Source of the DNA: Hahella chejuensis KCTC 2396
GTDB taxonomy: Bacteria; Pseudomonadota; Gammaproteobacteria; Pseudomonadales; Oleiphilaceae
Reading direction: 5' to 3'
Assembly: GCF_000012985.1 (NCBI RefSeq)
Contig: NC_007645.1
Coordinates: 4,114,581-4,178,580 of the forward strand
DNA: 64,000 nucleotides
Both the position numbers and the translations under genes were made by a program. The notes under the pieces were generated by a model. That model did not search any database and had not been told where the DNA came from. It was given only the letters and a program-made list of their open reading frames with translations. Each line of letters begins with the position of its first letter. Position 1 is the first letter of the stretch. Positions 53,502 through 62,334 of the stretch are shown piece after piece.

Positions 53502-54845
53502 CTATTTTTTCATTACAAACACACTGAGTTTGCGGTTTTCCAATTTCTCCAACGACAGCATTTTTTCGATGATTTTCTCCGTCAGCACATGGCCTTTGGC
53601 GATGAGCAGAATGCCATTGGTGTTTTTTAAGTCCCGGGATAACCGCATACCGGGAACCAGCGCTCCCACGCCGAGCTTATCTTCGTGAGGCAACACATCG
53701 TCGCCGGTGTAGCTATCCACCAGCGGCGCCAGCAGCTTCACCACCAGAGGGTCGTAACGCTTGCCGGCGTTGTCCTGTATCAGTTTGAAGGCGTCATCTT
53801 TGCTCATGGCGTCGGTGCGCATCAGTCCGCTTTGCAGCCCCACGAAGTCGCGCACGGCGCGGATGATGCGCGACCCCATGGGAATAGCGTCGCCCTTCAA
53901 CCTGTCCGGAAAGCCGCTACCGTCCATATATTCCGTGTGATGACGAATAAAACGGGAAGTCGGCTCCAACTCCGCAATCGCCGTCAGCGCCATTTCCCCC
54001 AGCAGTGGGTAACGCTGATACTCCACCGCATCCTGCCGGGTCAGCTTGGCTTCCGCCCGGCTCAGCACATCGTCGGACAGACTGAGTTTGCCCACCTCAT
54101 GCAGCAAGCCGGCGTAGTAAATGTGTTTGACGTCCGCCTCCGACAGCTCCATGGCCTCCGCGATGGTTTTCGATAAGTCCGCCACGCTCTGTGAATGGCC
54201 CTTGATCAAATAGCCGCGACTGGTAATAAACGTGGAGAACACCCTGACGAAATCGTCATAGCTGTCCTTCAGTTGCTGGTAAGCCAGCTCCAGCATGTCC
54301 GCCGTCTGACGCACTTCCTCGGTGCGCGCAGCGACCATTTTCTCCAGGTCTTTGTTGAACTTCTGTAATTCCCGATTCTGTTGCTGGGTGACGTTAAGCA
54401 GGCGCTTCTTCTCCCGCTCAAGTCGACGTATGCGCAGCCCTTCGTGAATCACTTCGACCAGATTCTCATCGTCCCAGGGCTTGCTGATGTAACGATAGAT
54501 ACCGCCTTCATTAAGGGCGGTCACCGTGGCGGAGATATCCGAGTGGCCGGTCAGCAGCATGCGCACCGTCAACGGCCAGCGCGCTTTCACCTGCGACAGA
54601 AACTGCGCGCCGTCCATATTCGGCATGCGCATGTCGGAGATCACCAGATCAACGCGCTGCGACTCCAGAATTTTCAACCCATCCGCTCCGCTCTCCGCGA
54701 ACAGGCATTTAAAGTCCTGTTTTCGCAGCAAGCGCTGAATGGAGGAGAGGATCGGCTTCTCGTCGTCGACAAACAGCACATAATCAACGTCCGCGTCAGA
54801 CGCCGCTGGCGAGGCGGAATCCGGCGAAGCCAGGTCTTGGGTCAT
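53502..54845 (-). CDS. Response regulator with degenerate HD-GYP domain
   Basis: 447 residues. Receiver with Asp27/Asp28 and phospho-Asp71 (LVISDMRMPNMDG), coiled coil at ~150-190, then an HD-GYP-type domain. Several catalytic residues differ from active c-di-GMP phosphodiesterases: HD is HE (LLHEVGK, His249-Glu250), the HxxxG His is missing (EYQRYPLLG), HHE is HHT, and GYP is GFP (DGSGFPDRL). Hydrolysis is therefore doubtful, and a binding or scaffold role like other degenerate HD-GYP regulators is possible. The ATG overlaps the stop of the upstream kinase gene by 4 bp. Confidence 0.92.
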   Translation of the reverse strand: MTQDLASPDSASPAASDADVDYVLFVDDEKPILSSIQRLLRKQDFKCLFAESGADGLKILESQRVDLVISDMRMPNMDGAQFLSQVKARWPLTVRMLLTGHSDISATVTALNEGGIYRYISKPWDDENLVEVIHEGLRIRRLEREKKRLLNVTQQQNRELQKFNKDLEKMVAARTEEVRQTADMLELAYQQLKDSYDDFVRVFSTFITSRGYLIKGHSQSVADLSKTIAEAMELSEADVKHIYYAGLLHEVGKLSLSDDVLSRAEAKLTRQDAVEYQRYPLLGEMALTAIAELEPTSRFIRHHTEYMDGSGFPDRLKGDAIPMGSRIIRAVRDFVGLQSGLMRTDAMSKDDAFKLIQDNAGKRYDPLVVKLLAPLVDSYTGDDVLPHEDKLGVGALVPGMRLSRDLKNTNGILLIAKGHVLTEKIIEKMLSLEKLENRKLSVFVMKK

Positions 54846-56665
54846 TGCGCCTCTCCCTGTTTTGGTTGCTTAACAGGCAAATAGACGTAAAACGTCGTGC
54901 CTTTGCCCAGTTCGCTCTCCACTTCCAAACGGCCATGATGCTTATTGACGATGCCATAGGACAACGCCAGTCCGAGCCCGGTGCCCTGTCCCACGGGTTT
55001 AGTGGTGAAGAAGGGGTCGTAGAGCTTGGACAGGTTTTCCTTGGCGATGCCGCTGCCGTTGTCCGCCACAGAGACGCATACGAATCCATCCTCCACGACT
55101 TTGGTGGACACCCTGATAACGCCATTGTGTTCAATCGCATGACCGGCGTTGACGACCAGGTTCAGTATCACCTGGCCAATTTGCGACTCCACCATCTCGA
55201 TCTTGGGTAAATCGCCAAAGTCCTTGATGACTTCCGCTTTGTATTTGATCTCGTTGTGAACAATGTTGAGCGTCTTGTTGATGTACTGATTCAAATCACC
55301 CAGCTCAAACTGACCGGTATCCGGCCGCGAGAAATCCTTCAGCGACTGGATGATCTGCTTGACCCGATAGATGCCCTCGTTGGACTCCTTCATCAGGTCG
55401 GTGACGTCGCCCCGGATATATTCCGTTTCGTATTTCTCCTCCAGTTCCTTGAAGATGGCTTTGACTTCCGTCTTATCGCCGCCGAAGCGTTCTTCGATCT
55501 CATCCAGCAGCTCAAACAGCGTGCTGATGTATTCGTTCAAAGTAGTCAGGTTGGAGCTGACATAGCCGATGGGGTTATTGATTTCATGCGCCACCCCGGC
55601 CGCCAGCTGGCCGATGGAGGCGAGTTTCTCCGATTGCAGCAATTGCGCCCGGGTGTCCTGCAGCTGACTGATCAGTTTCTCTTGTTGCTGACGCTCCAGC
55701 ACCAGTTGCTGGTTGCTTTTCTCCAGCTCCGCCAGCAGTGCGTTTTTCTCAAAACCGCTATACGCCTGACTGACCATCTGCGAGATATACATTTCATCCG
55801 CCAGGGAGAACACGGGTTTGCCTTTGCTCTTGGCGAGATACAAAGTGCCTTTGCAGACGCCGTCGCCAGTCTGGATAGGAAAAATATTCAACTGATCGAT
55901 CTCATGACAACTGCCCGGCGGCTGGCACTTTTCAGAAAGATCGCCCAGACACAGGGATTTTTCCGACTCCAGAATCGACTCGTCGCCCAGGGCGGCGGCG
56001 ATGCTTTTCAGTTTGGCCAGGGTCAGCCCCTTCTCCAGCCATTTCGACGGCTCGCCGCGCTGTCCCCGCAGTTCCAGCGCGGAACCGCTGGCGCCGGTGA
56101 CAATCTCCAGACGCACCAGTAACTCGCGGAAAAACTCGTCGTCTTCGTGCTCCACCCCCTTTATCCATTCCAGGGTCTCCGCCCACACAACCTGGAACAG
56201 CATTAATTTCTGTAAGTCAGTCAGTTGGTATTGCAGGACTTCGTTACGACGGGTCAGTCCCAGGGTGGTCATCGCCCAACTCAGTTTGCTGTCCAGTCTC
56301 TCGGATAGCTGAAAAGGCTCATCTGCGCACACCGCTATGGCGCTGGAGGCGCTTTCGCTCAGCTTGATCTTGATATGCCAGCCATGCAGAGCTTTACCGT
56401 TGGCCAGCGGCAGTTCAAAACCAATCCAGGCGTTGGGTTCAGACTCATCAACCCGATCGCGTAAGCTGTTCAGCGCCTCTTCTCCCCATTTGAAGCGGAA
56501 TGAGATAACCGAGCTTTGCAGGTGTTGCGCAATATACTGGCTCTGCGGGTCCAGCCACATCCAGCTGACCGAAACGCCTTCGTCTTCCGCAAACAACGCT
56601 TCCAGCAACTCACTGATATTGCCCTGGTTACCGCCAGCGTCATGAACAACCTTATAAAGCAACAT
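54842..56665 (-). CDS. Soluble sensor histidine kinase
   Basis: 607 residues with no membrane segment. The N-terminal ~300 residues are a cytoplasmic input region, with a GAF-like part having Cys residues (SEKCQPPGSCHEI, GDGVCKGTLYLA). A coiled coil follows (LEKSNQQLVLERQQQEKLISQL), then LASIGQLAAGVAHEINNPIGYVSSN (phospho-His), ESQIGQVILNLVVNAGHAI, DNGSGIA and GTGLGLALSYGIV. Translation is coupled to the RR-HD gene (4-bp overlap), its likely partner. GGATAAACGGA precedes the ATG. Confidence 0.92.
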   Translation of the reverse strand: MLLYKVVHDAGGNQGNISELLEALFAEDEGVSVSWMWLDPQSQYIAQHLQSSVISFRFKWGEEALNSLRDRVDESEPNAWIGFELPLANGKALHGWHIKIKLSESASSAIAVCADEPFQLSERLDSKLSWAMTTLGLTRRNEVLQYQLTDLQKLMLFQVVWAETLEWIKGVEHEDDEFFRELLVRLEIVTGASGSALELRGQRGEPSKWLEKGLTLAKLKSIAAALGDESILESEKSLCLGDLSEKCQPPGSCHEIDQLNIFPIQTGDGVCKGTLYLAKSKGKPVFSLADEMYISQMVSQAYSGFEKNALLAELEKSNQQLVLERQQQEKLISQLQDTRAQLLQSEKLASIGQLAAGVAHEINNPIGYVSSNLTTLNEYISTLFELLDEIEERFGGDKTEVKAIFKELEEKYETEYIRGDVTDLMKESNEGIYRVKQIIQSLKDFSRPDTGQFELGDLNQYINKTLNIVHNEIKYKAEVIKDFGDLPKIEMVESQIGQVILNLVVNAGHAIEHNGVIRVSTKVVEDGFVCVSVADNGSGIAKENLSKLYDPFFTTKPVGQGTGLGLALSYGIVNKHHGRLEVESELGKGTTFYVYLPVKQPKQGEAQ

Positions 56666-56690
56666 TCCGTTTATCCTATCTAACAGGGGC

Positions 56691-57542
56691 TCAGGAGCCG
56701 TTTTTCTTGCCTTTGGGAATAAATTCCGACGCCAACTCCTTGAACAACTTCAAGCCATTGAGGGTCATTGCGGGAATATCCGAGATATCCACGCCGCTCG
56801 CTTCCACCTTGCAGGGAGCGATGCAATGCAACTGCACCCCGGCGATGCAATTACCGACAATACTGGTGGCCAGCACATCCCCCAGACTGACCGCCAACGC
56901 CATGGGGGAATTAATTTCACTGCCTGAATTCAACACCTGCACAATATCCTGGGGGAACGACCAGCACTCCAGGACGATCGCCGACAGGGTTCGATGATCT
57001 TTACCAAGAATACTGCGCTCCGACGACACCAAATGCTTCTTTTCCTGGCGGGCGACTCTCACGCACTCCGTAATTTCTTCGCCATAAAAATAGTCCATCA
57101 GCACCACGCCCAGATTGTTGAACAGGCCAGCGGTGAAGGCGGTCAGAAAGTCGATGTTCTGTCGCCGCGACAGTTCTTGTGAAATGCAGGCGGTCATCAG
57201 GCTGTGCCGCCAGATTTGCGTGTAATCGAGCTGAGTATCCTGTCGCGGGCCGTTGAAGCGGGACAGAACAACCAGGGTGTAAATCAGATTGCGAATGGTG
57301 TTGGCGCCGAGAATAACGCACGCCATGTCCACGTCCTTCACTTCCTTGGTGAATCCGTAGAAGGAGCTGTTCGCCAGTTGCAGAATGCGGGCGGCGAGCA
57401 CCGGGTCAGCCAGTACTTTTTTGCCAATGATGCCCAAGTCGCTGATACCGTCGTCCATCATTTTGATGATGGCCTCGATTTCCGGGTTGGGCGATGAAAG
57501 CTCGGAAAGTTTGGTTTTGATCTCCTCCACATTCCAGGTCAT
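56691..57542 (-). CDS. HDOD-domain protein
   Basis: 283 residues, mostly one HDOD domain: IIKMMDDGISDLGIIGKKVLADPVLAARILQLANSSFYG (read in pieces), VILGANTIRNLIYTLVVLSRF, FTAGLFNNLGVVLMDYF, then HRTLSAIVLECWSFPQDIV. The HD metal residues are absent, as usual for HDOD proteins, which act as signalling scaffolds next to two-component systems. GGAGAGAAGGA lies before the ATG. It sits 25 bp upstream of the soluble kinase gene in the same operon. Confidence 0.92.
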   Translation of the reverse strand: MTWNVEEIKTKLSELSSPNPEIEAIIKMMDDGISDLGIIGKKVLADPVLAARILQLANSSFYGFTKEVKDVDMACVILGANTIRNLIYTLVVLSRFNGPRQDTQLDYTQIWRHSLMTACISQELSRRQNIDFLTAFTAGLFNNLGVVLMDYFYGEEITECVRVARQEKKHLVSSERSILGKDHRTLSAIVLECWSFPQDIVQVLNSGSEINSPMALAVSLGDVLATSIVGNCIAGVQLHCIAPCKVEASGVDISDIPAMTLNGLKLFKELASEFIPKGKKNGS

Positions 57543-57577
57543 ATCCTTCTCTCCTGATTAAATCCGCACGGCGCTGT

Positions 57578-58474
57578 TTACCCTTCCGCGGACAGCATCG
57601 CCATAACGGAGCCTGAAACGTTGAAATTTCCGCTGAAGCGTTTGATCAGCAAATTAGTGGGCTGGCCGCCTATAGCCGCCGACACTTGCACGATCTCCCC
57701 TACTGACGATTTCACCGCTTCCATATAGCCTTGGAATACCTTTTCCGGGAACACCTGCATCACGAACATGCCGACCTGTAATCCCTCTCCCAACAATCCA
57801 CGGGCGGCCGCGTTCACTTCTACGATCATGCCGTCGTCGGAAACGCCGACGATGGCGACGGGCAAGTGTTCGAGAATTTCCTGGGAGGCGCGCAGCGAAC
57901 GCACGTTCAAAACCAATTCCAGATTCTGCTCCTCCACCTTCTGCTCCAACTGACGATTCAGTTCCTTAAGCTGTTCGTTGAGACGGGCGTTCTTACTTTT
58001 CAATTCATGGATGGAGAACGCCTCTCGGATATGCTGCAACAGCTTTTCGTCTTCCCAGGGCTTGAGCAGAAACTTGTAGACGGCGCCATCGTTGATGGCG
58101 GAGGTGATGCTTTCCAGTTCGGTATAGCCGCTCATAATCAACCGGATTGTGTCTGGATAGCGGGACTTCACTTCCTTGAACATTTCCGACCCTGTCATGC
58201 CCGGCATACGCTGATCCGACAGAATCACCGCCACCGGTTCCTGCGCCAGTATGTCGAGACCTTCCTGTGCGGAGTTGGCGGTTAAGATCCGGTATCCTTC
58301 GCGACGAAACAGCCGCGTAAGGGACCTGAGAATATTAACCTCATCGTCCACCAGTAATAGGGCGTCGGGGAGCTGATCTGTTTCCACTAACAGTCTCTTG
58401 ATTCCTTCCAAACTCTCTTCACATAGTGTAGTAGCGATATGCTGTTGCGCAAACGCGGTCGGGGGGCTCACCAC
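57578..58474 (-). CDS. Response regulator with C-terminal PAS-like domain
   Basis: 298 residues from a GTG; the true start is unsure, because the receiver domain begins only near residue 36 (ALLLVDDEVNILRSL). Phospho-Asp is in VILSDQRMPGMTG, KPW in FLLKPWEDEKLL, then a coiled coil (ARLNEQLKELNRQLEQKVEEQNLEL) and a PAS-like domain (LEHLPVAIVGVSDDGMIVEVNAAARGLLGEG). No DNA-binding output. It lies 35 bp upstream of the HDOD gene and is likely co-transcribed. Confidence 0.88.
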   Translation of the reverse strand: MVSPPTAFAQQHIATTLCEESLEGIKRLLVETDQLPDALLLVDDEVNILRSLTRLFRREGYRILTANSAQEGLDILAQEPVAVILSDQRMPGMTGSEMFKEVKSRYPDTIRLIMSGYTELESITSAINDGAVYKFLLKPWEDEKLLQHIREAFSIHELKSKNARLNEQLKELNRQLEQKVEEQNLELVLNVRSLRASQEILEHLPVAIVGVSDDGMIVEVNAAARGLLGEGLQVGMFVMQVFPEKVFQGYMEAVKSSVGEIVQVSAAIGGQPTNLLIKRFSGNFNVSGSVMAMLSAEG

Positions 58475-58539
58475 GAAAATGAAACAATGGCCGCCCGGCG
58501 CTTGAGAGAATGCGTGAGGACGAATCGAAAGGGTTCGGA

Positions 58540-58959
58540 TCAGATTTTAGGCGGGCGGATTTTCTCCAGGACATGACTGCGCATGCCGCGCGCCACTTTC
58601 AGTAATTCGCCTCGCGCCAGCTCCCGGTCGACGCCCTGCTCCACCAGAAATTCCAGGAAGTCGCCGAAGCGTTTGCGGCGTCTGAGACCGGCCTCGGACA
58701 GGTCACGACGATTATTGAATACATCCATCAACGTGGAGCCGCAGGCGCAATTGCGAAACACCTCGACGATCATGGAGCCGTCATCATCCTCGGACTCTTT
58801 CAGACCGCTGCGGGTGTGACGAATGTTTTCCGTTTCAGACAGGAACTGTTCCGCTGTTTCATAGACGCGACCACAAGTGTTGCAGCGCTTTGGGAAGGCG
58901 GACTCCGCGACTGCGCGAAGTCCCTTGAACAGTTCCCTATAAAATTCTTTCTCTTCCAT
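58540..58959 (-). CDS. Zinc-ribbon protein heading the signalling cluster
   Basis: 139 residues, soluble. CNTCGRVYETAEQFL near residue 26 and NCACGSTLMDVF near 70 provide a CxxC and a CxCG that could bind zinc. The C-terminal half is basic and helical (RRRKRFGDFLEFLVEQGVDRELARGELLKVARGM). No family recognised. It lies 65 bp upstream of the RR-PAS gene on the same strand, so it may be the first gene of the cluster. It could be a regulator or a metal/redox-responsive partner; that is conjecture. Confidence 0.7.
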   Translation of the reverse strand: MEEKEFYRELFKGLRAVAESAFPKRCNTCGRVYETAEQFLSETENIRHTRSGLKESEDDDGSMIVEVFRNCACGSTLMDVFNNRRDLSEAGLRRRKRFGDFLEFLVEQGVDRELARGELLKVARGMRSHVLEKIRPPKI

Positions 58960-59157
58960 TTCGGCCCCAGGGCGAACAGAGACCGAACAATCAGGGTTGT
59001 CCGGCGCGTTGCTCTACACTGCCTCAAGCTACGCCAAAGCACTTTCAGCGTATATTCCTTCCCCACCCACAGACTTCAATGCCCCGTGGAGGGCATGTCT
59101 GGAATTCAGACGGCAGCCGTTTACAGTGTAGTTTTTATTCCACGCCGGGGCCATATA

Positions 59158-62100
59158 TCACTTGCCGAAGATCTCCTCCTTGGGTCGCGGAGCGCCACTG
59201 TGGCCGCGCACCGGCTGCGGCGGTTCAAGCTCCGCCTCATCCCGCTCACGGCGGCTGGACTTCCGTCGCCAGATGGTGCGCAACCTGGCGCCGGTTTTCT
59301 CGCCGATCACCAGCAGGCAGGGCGTAATCAACAGAGTCAGGAAAGTAGCGAAAGTCAGACCGCCAGCGATGGCGCTGGACAGCTCCGTCCACCACTGTGT
59401 GGAGGGTCCGCCAATGCCCAGGGACGGCGTCATCAAGTCTACGTTCACGCCCAACACCATGGGCATGAGCCCCAGCACCGTCGTAACCGCCGTCAGCAAC
59501 ACCGGCCGCAGGCGCACTTTTCCGGTTTCCAGCGCCGCCTCGTAAGGCGATGCACCGGAAGCGCGCATCTGATTATAGGTGTCGATCAAAATGATATTGT
59601 TGTTCACCACAATGCCCGCCAAGGCGATCAACCCCAGCCCCACCATTACAATGCCGAAAGGTCGGCCGGTGATCATCAGCCCCAGCAGCACGCCGGCGGT
59701 GGAGAATACGATGGCGGACAACACCAGGGCCGCCTGGTAGACGCTGTTGAACTGCACCACCAGAATCAACGCCATCAGCATGATCGCGATAATGAAAGCC
59801 TGTGCGAGGAAGACCATGGTTTCGCGCTGGTCTTCATCTTCTCCGGCGAATTTCACCATGACGTCATCCAGCGGACGCTTCGCCAGGGATTCCTTAAGGG
59901 CAGTGATGCGTTCGTCCGCCTGCACGCCTTCCGCCACATCCGCTTCCACCGTCAATGAACGCTCACCGTCCACCCGATGCAGAGTGCCGGTTTTCGGCGC
60001 GGGAATCAGACGGGTGAAGTTGGAGACCGGCACCGGGCCCAGGGCGGTGCTCACCATCTGCCCGCCCAAAGCGTCCAGAGTGCGTCGCTCCAAGGGCGCA
60101 CGCAGGCGAATATCCACCTCTTCCTCCGCATCGTCAGGACGATAGTCCGCCAGCTTCAGACCCGTGGTCACCAATTGCACTACATTGCCGACGGTGGCGA
60201 CATCCACGCCATAACGCGCGGCTTTTTCGCGATCTACTTCAATACGCCACTCAATGCCCGGCAGCGGCCGATTGTCGGAGATGTCGATAAAGCCGCCCAA
60301 TTCCCGTAAACGCTCATGCAGTTGTCCCACTGCATCCTCCACTTCCTCAGTGGAGCCGGAGAGGCGCACCTTGACGGGTTTACCTTGCGCCGGACCGTCT
60401 TCCTGCTTGCGGAACTCCAGCTTCAACGGCAAATCCTGGGCGCGGGAGCGCATGTCTTCCAAAATGCGATTGGCGGGGCGACGCTCATGCCAGTCAATCA
60501 ATTGAAAACGGATGACGCCGATGACATCTTCCGCCATATCCCCGTCCGCCATGGCGAAGGAGCGCGCGTACAGCGCCCGTACTTCCGGCATGCCGGACAA
60601 ACGTTGCTCCACGCTCTGCAACATGGCGTCTTTTTCGTATACCGACAGGTCGCCTCGGGCGTGCACCAATACCTGAGCGGAATCCGGCTCCACTTCCGGA
60701 AAGAACTCTACACCATGGTTGTAGCGCCCATAAGCCACATAGGTCAGGACCAGCAGCGCCAGGAACATCAGCAGCGTTTTCCCCGGCGCCGCCAGCAGAC
60801 GCGCCAGCGCCACCGCATACCAATGGGTAAAGCGGCTGGGACCATTGGAAGCGTTTACCGGCGCCTTGGAGCGCCCGAAGACGCCGCCCAGCACCGGCAT
60901 GAATATCAGCGCCATCAGCAGTGAGGAGATGAGGCAGACAATCACCGTCGCCGGCAGGTATTTCATGAACTCCCCCACCATGCCCGGCCAGAACAACAAT
61001 GGCATGAACACCGCCAGCGTAGTGGCGGTGGAGGCGATGACCGGCCACGCCATGCGATACGCCGCCTGCGCGTACGCCTCTTTGCGCGCCATGCCGCTTT
61101 CCAGATTACGGTCTGACAGTTCCGCTACAACAATAGCGCCGTCCACCAGCATTCCCGCAACCAGAATAAGACTGAACAGCACTACAATATTGAGCGTGAA
61201 GCCCAGCGCCTGAATCACCAGCAAACTGGCCAGGAACGCGCCGGGAATCGTCAGGCCCACCAGCAACGCCGGACGCATGCCCATGGCGGCGATCATGACG
61301 ATCAGCACCAACACCACTGCAAACAGCACGTTGTTGAGCAGGTCGCGCAACATCTCGCGGATCTGCTTGGACTCGTCAGTGATATAGGTCACCGTCAGAC
61401 TGGAAGGCCAGCGCTCTTCAGCAATTTTGACCACCGCCTTGACCGTCTCAATGGTTTCGATGATATTGGCGCCGGCGCGCTTGGAAATCTCCAACACCAC
61501 AGCTGGTTTGCCGTCTACTCTGGCGAAGCCGCCAGGGTCTTTGAATGTCCTTTGCACGGTAGCGACATCGCCAAATGTAATAACGCGGCCTTCATGAATT
61601 TTGATCGGCATGCCCAACAGGTCAGGCAGATTTTCAATCACCCCGGGCACCTTGATCACCATGCGCCCGGCGCCAGTATCGATATTGCCCGCCGCCACCA
61701 GACGATTGTTATTGGAAATCAGGGAAAACAATTGCGCATAGTCGATGCCGTAACGCTCCAGCACCTGCATATCCGCCACCAGCTCCAGCAGGTCCTCGCG
61801 ATCGCCGCCGATCTCCACCTTCAGCACTTCGGGAATGCCTTCGATGTGGCGTTTCAGTTCACGGGCGATGCGCACTAACTGATCTTCGGCGAAGGGACCG
61901 GAAAGGCTCAAGTTCAACACTGGAAACTGCGACACGTTGATTTCCACAACGCGGGGCTCATCGCTCTCCACCGGCAGTTTGGCTTTGGCGGTATCCACTT
62001 TTTCGCGCACGTCCGTCAACGCCTGATCCGGGTCGAAACCGGCCAGGAACTCCAAGGTCACCGAGGCGTAGCCTTCCGCCGCCACCGAGCGCATTTCCTT

Positions 62101-62334
62101 CAAGCCTTCCAGAGTGCGCAGCTCCTGCTCCAGGGGACGGGCCAGCAGGCGCTCCGCGTCTTCCGGCGCGATGCCTTCATGAGACACAGAGACATAGATT
62201 ATGGGAATGGTAATGTCCGGATTGGATTCTTTGGGCATGGTCATAAACGCCCAATAACCGCCAATCCATAACATCAGTAATACGATCACGCTCGCTCGCG
62301 AGCGATCCATCGTCGCACGTATGAGCTTATCCAT
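59158..62334 (-). CDS. RND-family efflux permease (AcrB/MexB-like)
   Basis: 1058 residues, the usual RND length. Twelve membrane helices in two halves and two large periplasmic loops. Family segments: LIRATMDRSRASVIVLLMLWIGGYWAFMTMPKESNPDITIP near the N-terminus, GMLVDGAIVVAELSDRNLESGM and GIVVNNNIILIDTYNQMRASG with the matching second-half motif. Helix 4 has GAIVV-type charged residues of the proton relay. The closest subgroup is the HAE-1-like pumps with heavily charged loops; substrate not predictable. The ATG overlaps the MFP stop by one base (TGATG), so the genes are coupled. Confidence 0.95.
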   Translation of the reverse strand: MDKLIRATMDRSRASVIVLLMLWIGGYWAFMTMPKESNPDITIPIIYVSVSHEGIAPEDAERLLARPLEQELRTLEGLKEMRSVAAEGYASVTLEFLAGFDPDQALTDVREKVDTAKAKLPVESDEPRVVEINVSQFPVLNLSLSGPFAEDQLVRIARELKRHIEGIPEVLKVEIGGDREDLLELVADMQVLERYGIDYAQLFSLISNNNRLVAAGNIDTGAGRMVIKVPGVIENLPDLLGMPIKIHEGRVITFGDVATVQRTFKDPGGFARVDGKPAVVLEISKRAGANIIETIETVKAVVKIAEERWPSSLTVTYITDESKQIREMLRDLLNNVLFAVVLVLIVMIAAMGMRPALLVGLTIPGAFLASLLVIQALGFTLNIVVLFSLILVAGMLVDGAIVVAELSDRNLESGMARKEAYAQAAYRMAWPVIASTATTLAVFMPLLFWPGMVGEFMKYLPATVIVCLISSLLMALIFMPVLGGVFGRSKAPVNASNGPSRFTHWYAVALARLLAAPGKTLLMFLALLVLTYVAYGRYNHGVEFFPEVEPDSAQVLVHARGDLSVYEKDAMLQSVEQRLSGMPEVRALYARSFAMADGDMAEDVIGVIRFQLIDWHERRPANRILEDMRSRAQDLPLKLEFRKQEDGPAQGKPVKVRLSGSTEEVEDAVGQLHERLRELGGFIDISDNRPLPGIEWRIEVDREKAARYGVDVATVGNVVQLVTTGLKLADYRPDDAEEEVDIRLRAPLERRTLDALGGQMVSTALGPVPVSNFTRLIPAPKTGTLHRVDGERSLTVEADVAEGVQADERITALKESLAKRPLDDVMVKFAGEDEDQRETMVFLAQAFIIAIMLMALILVVQFNSVYQAALVLSAIVFSTAGVLLGLMITGRPFGIVMVGLGLIALAGIVVNNNIILIDTYNQMRASGASPYEAALETGKVRLRPVLLTAVTTVLGLMPMVLGVNVDLMTPSLGIGGPSTQWWTELSSAIAGGLTFATFLTLLITPCLLVIGEKTGARLRTIWRRKSSRRERDEAELEPPQPVRGHSGAPRPKEEIFGK

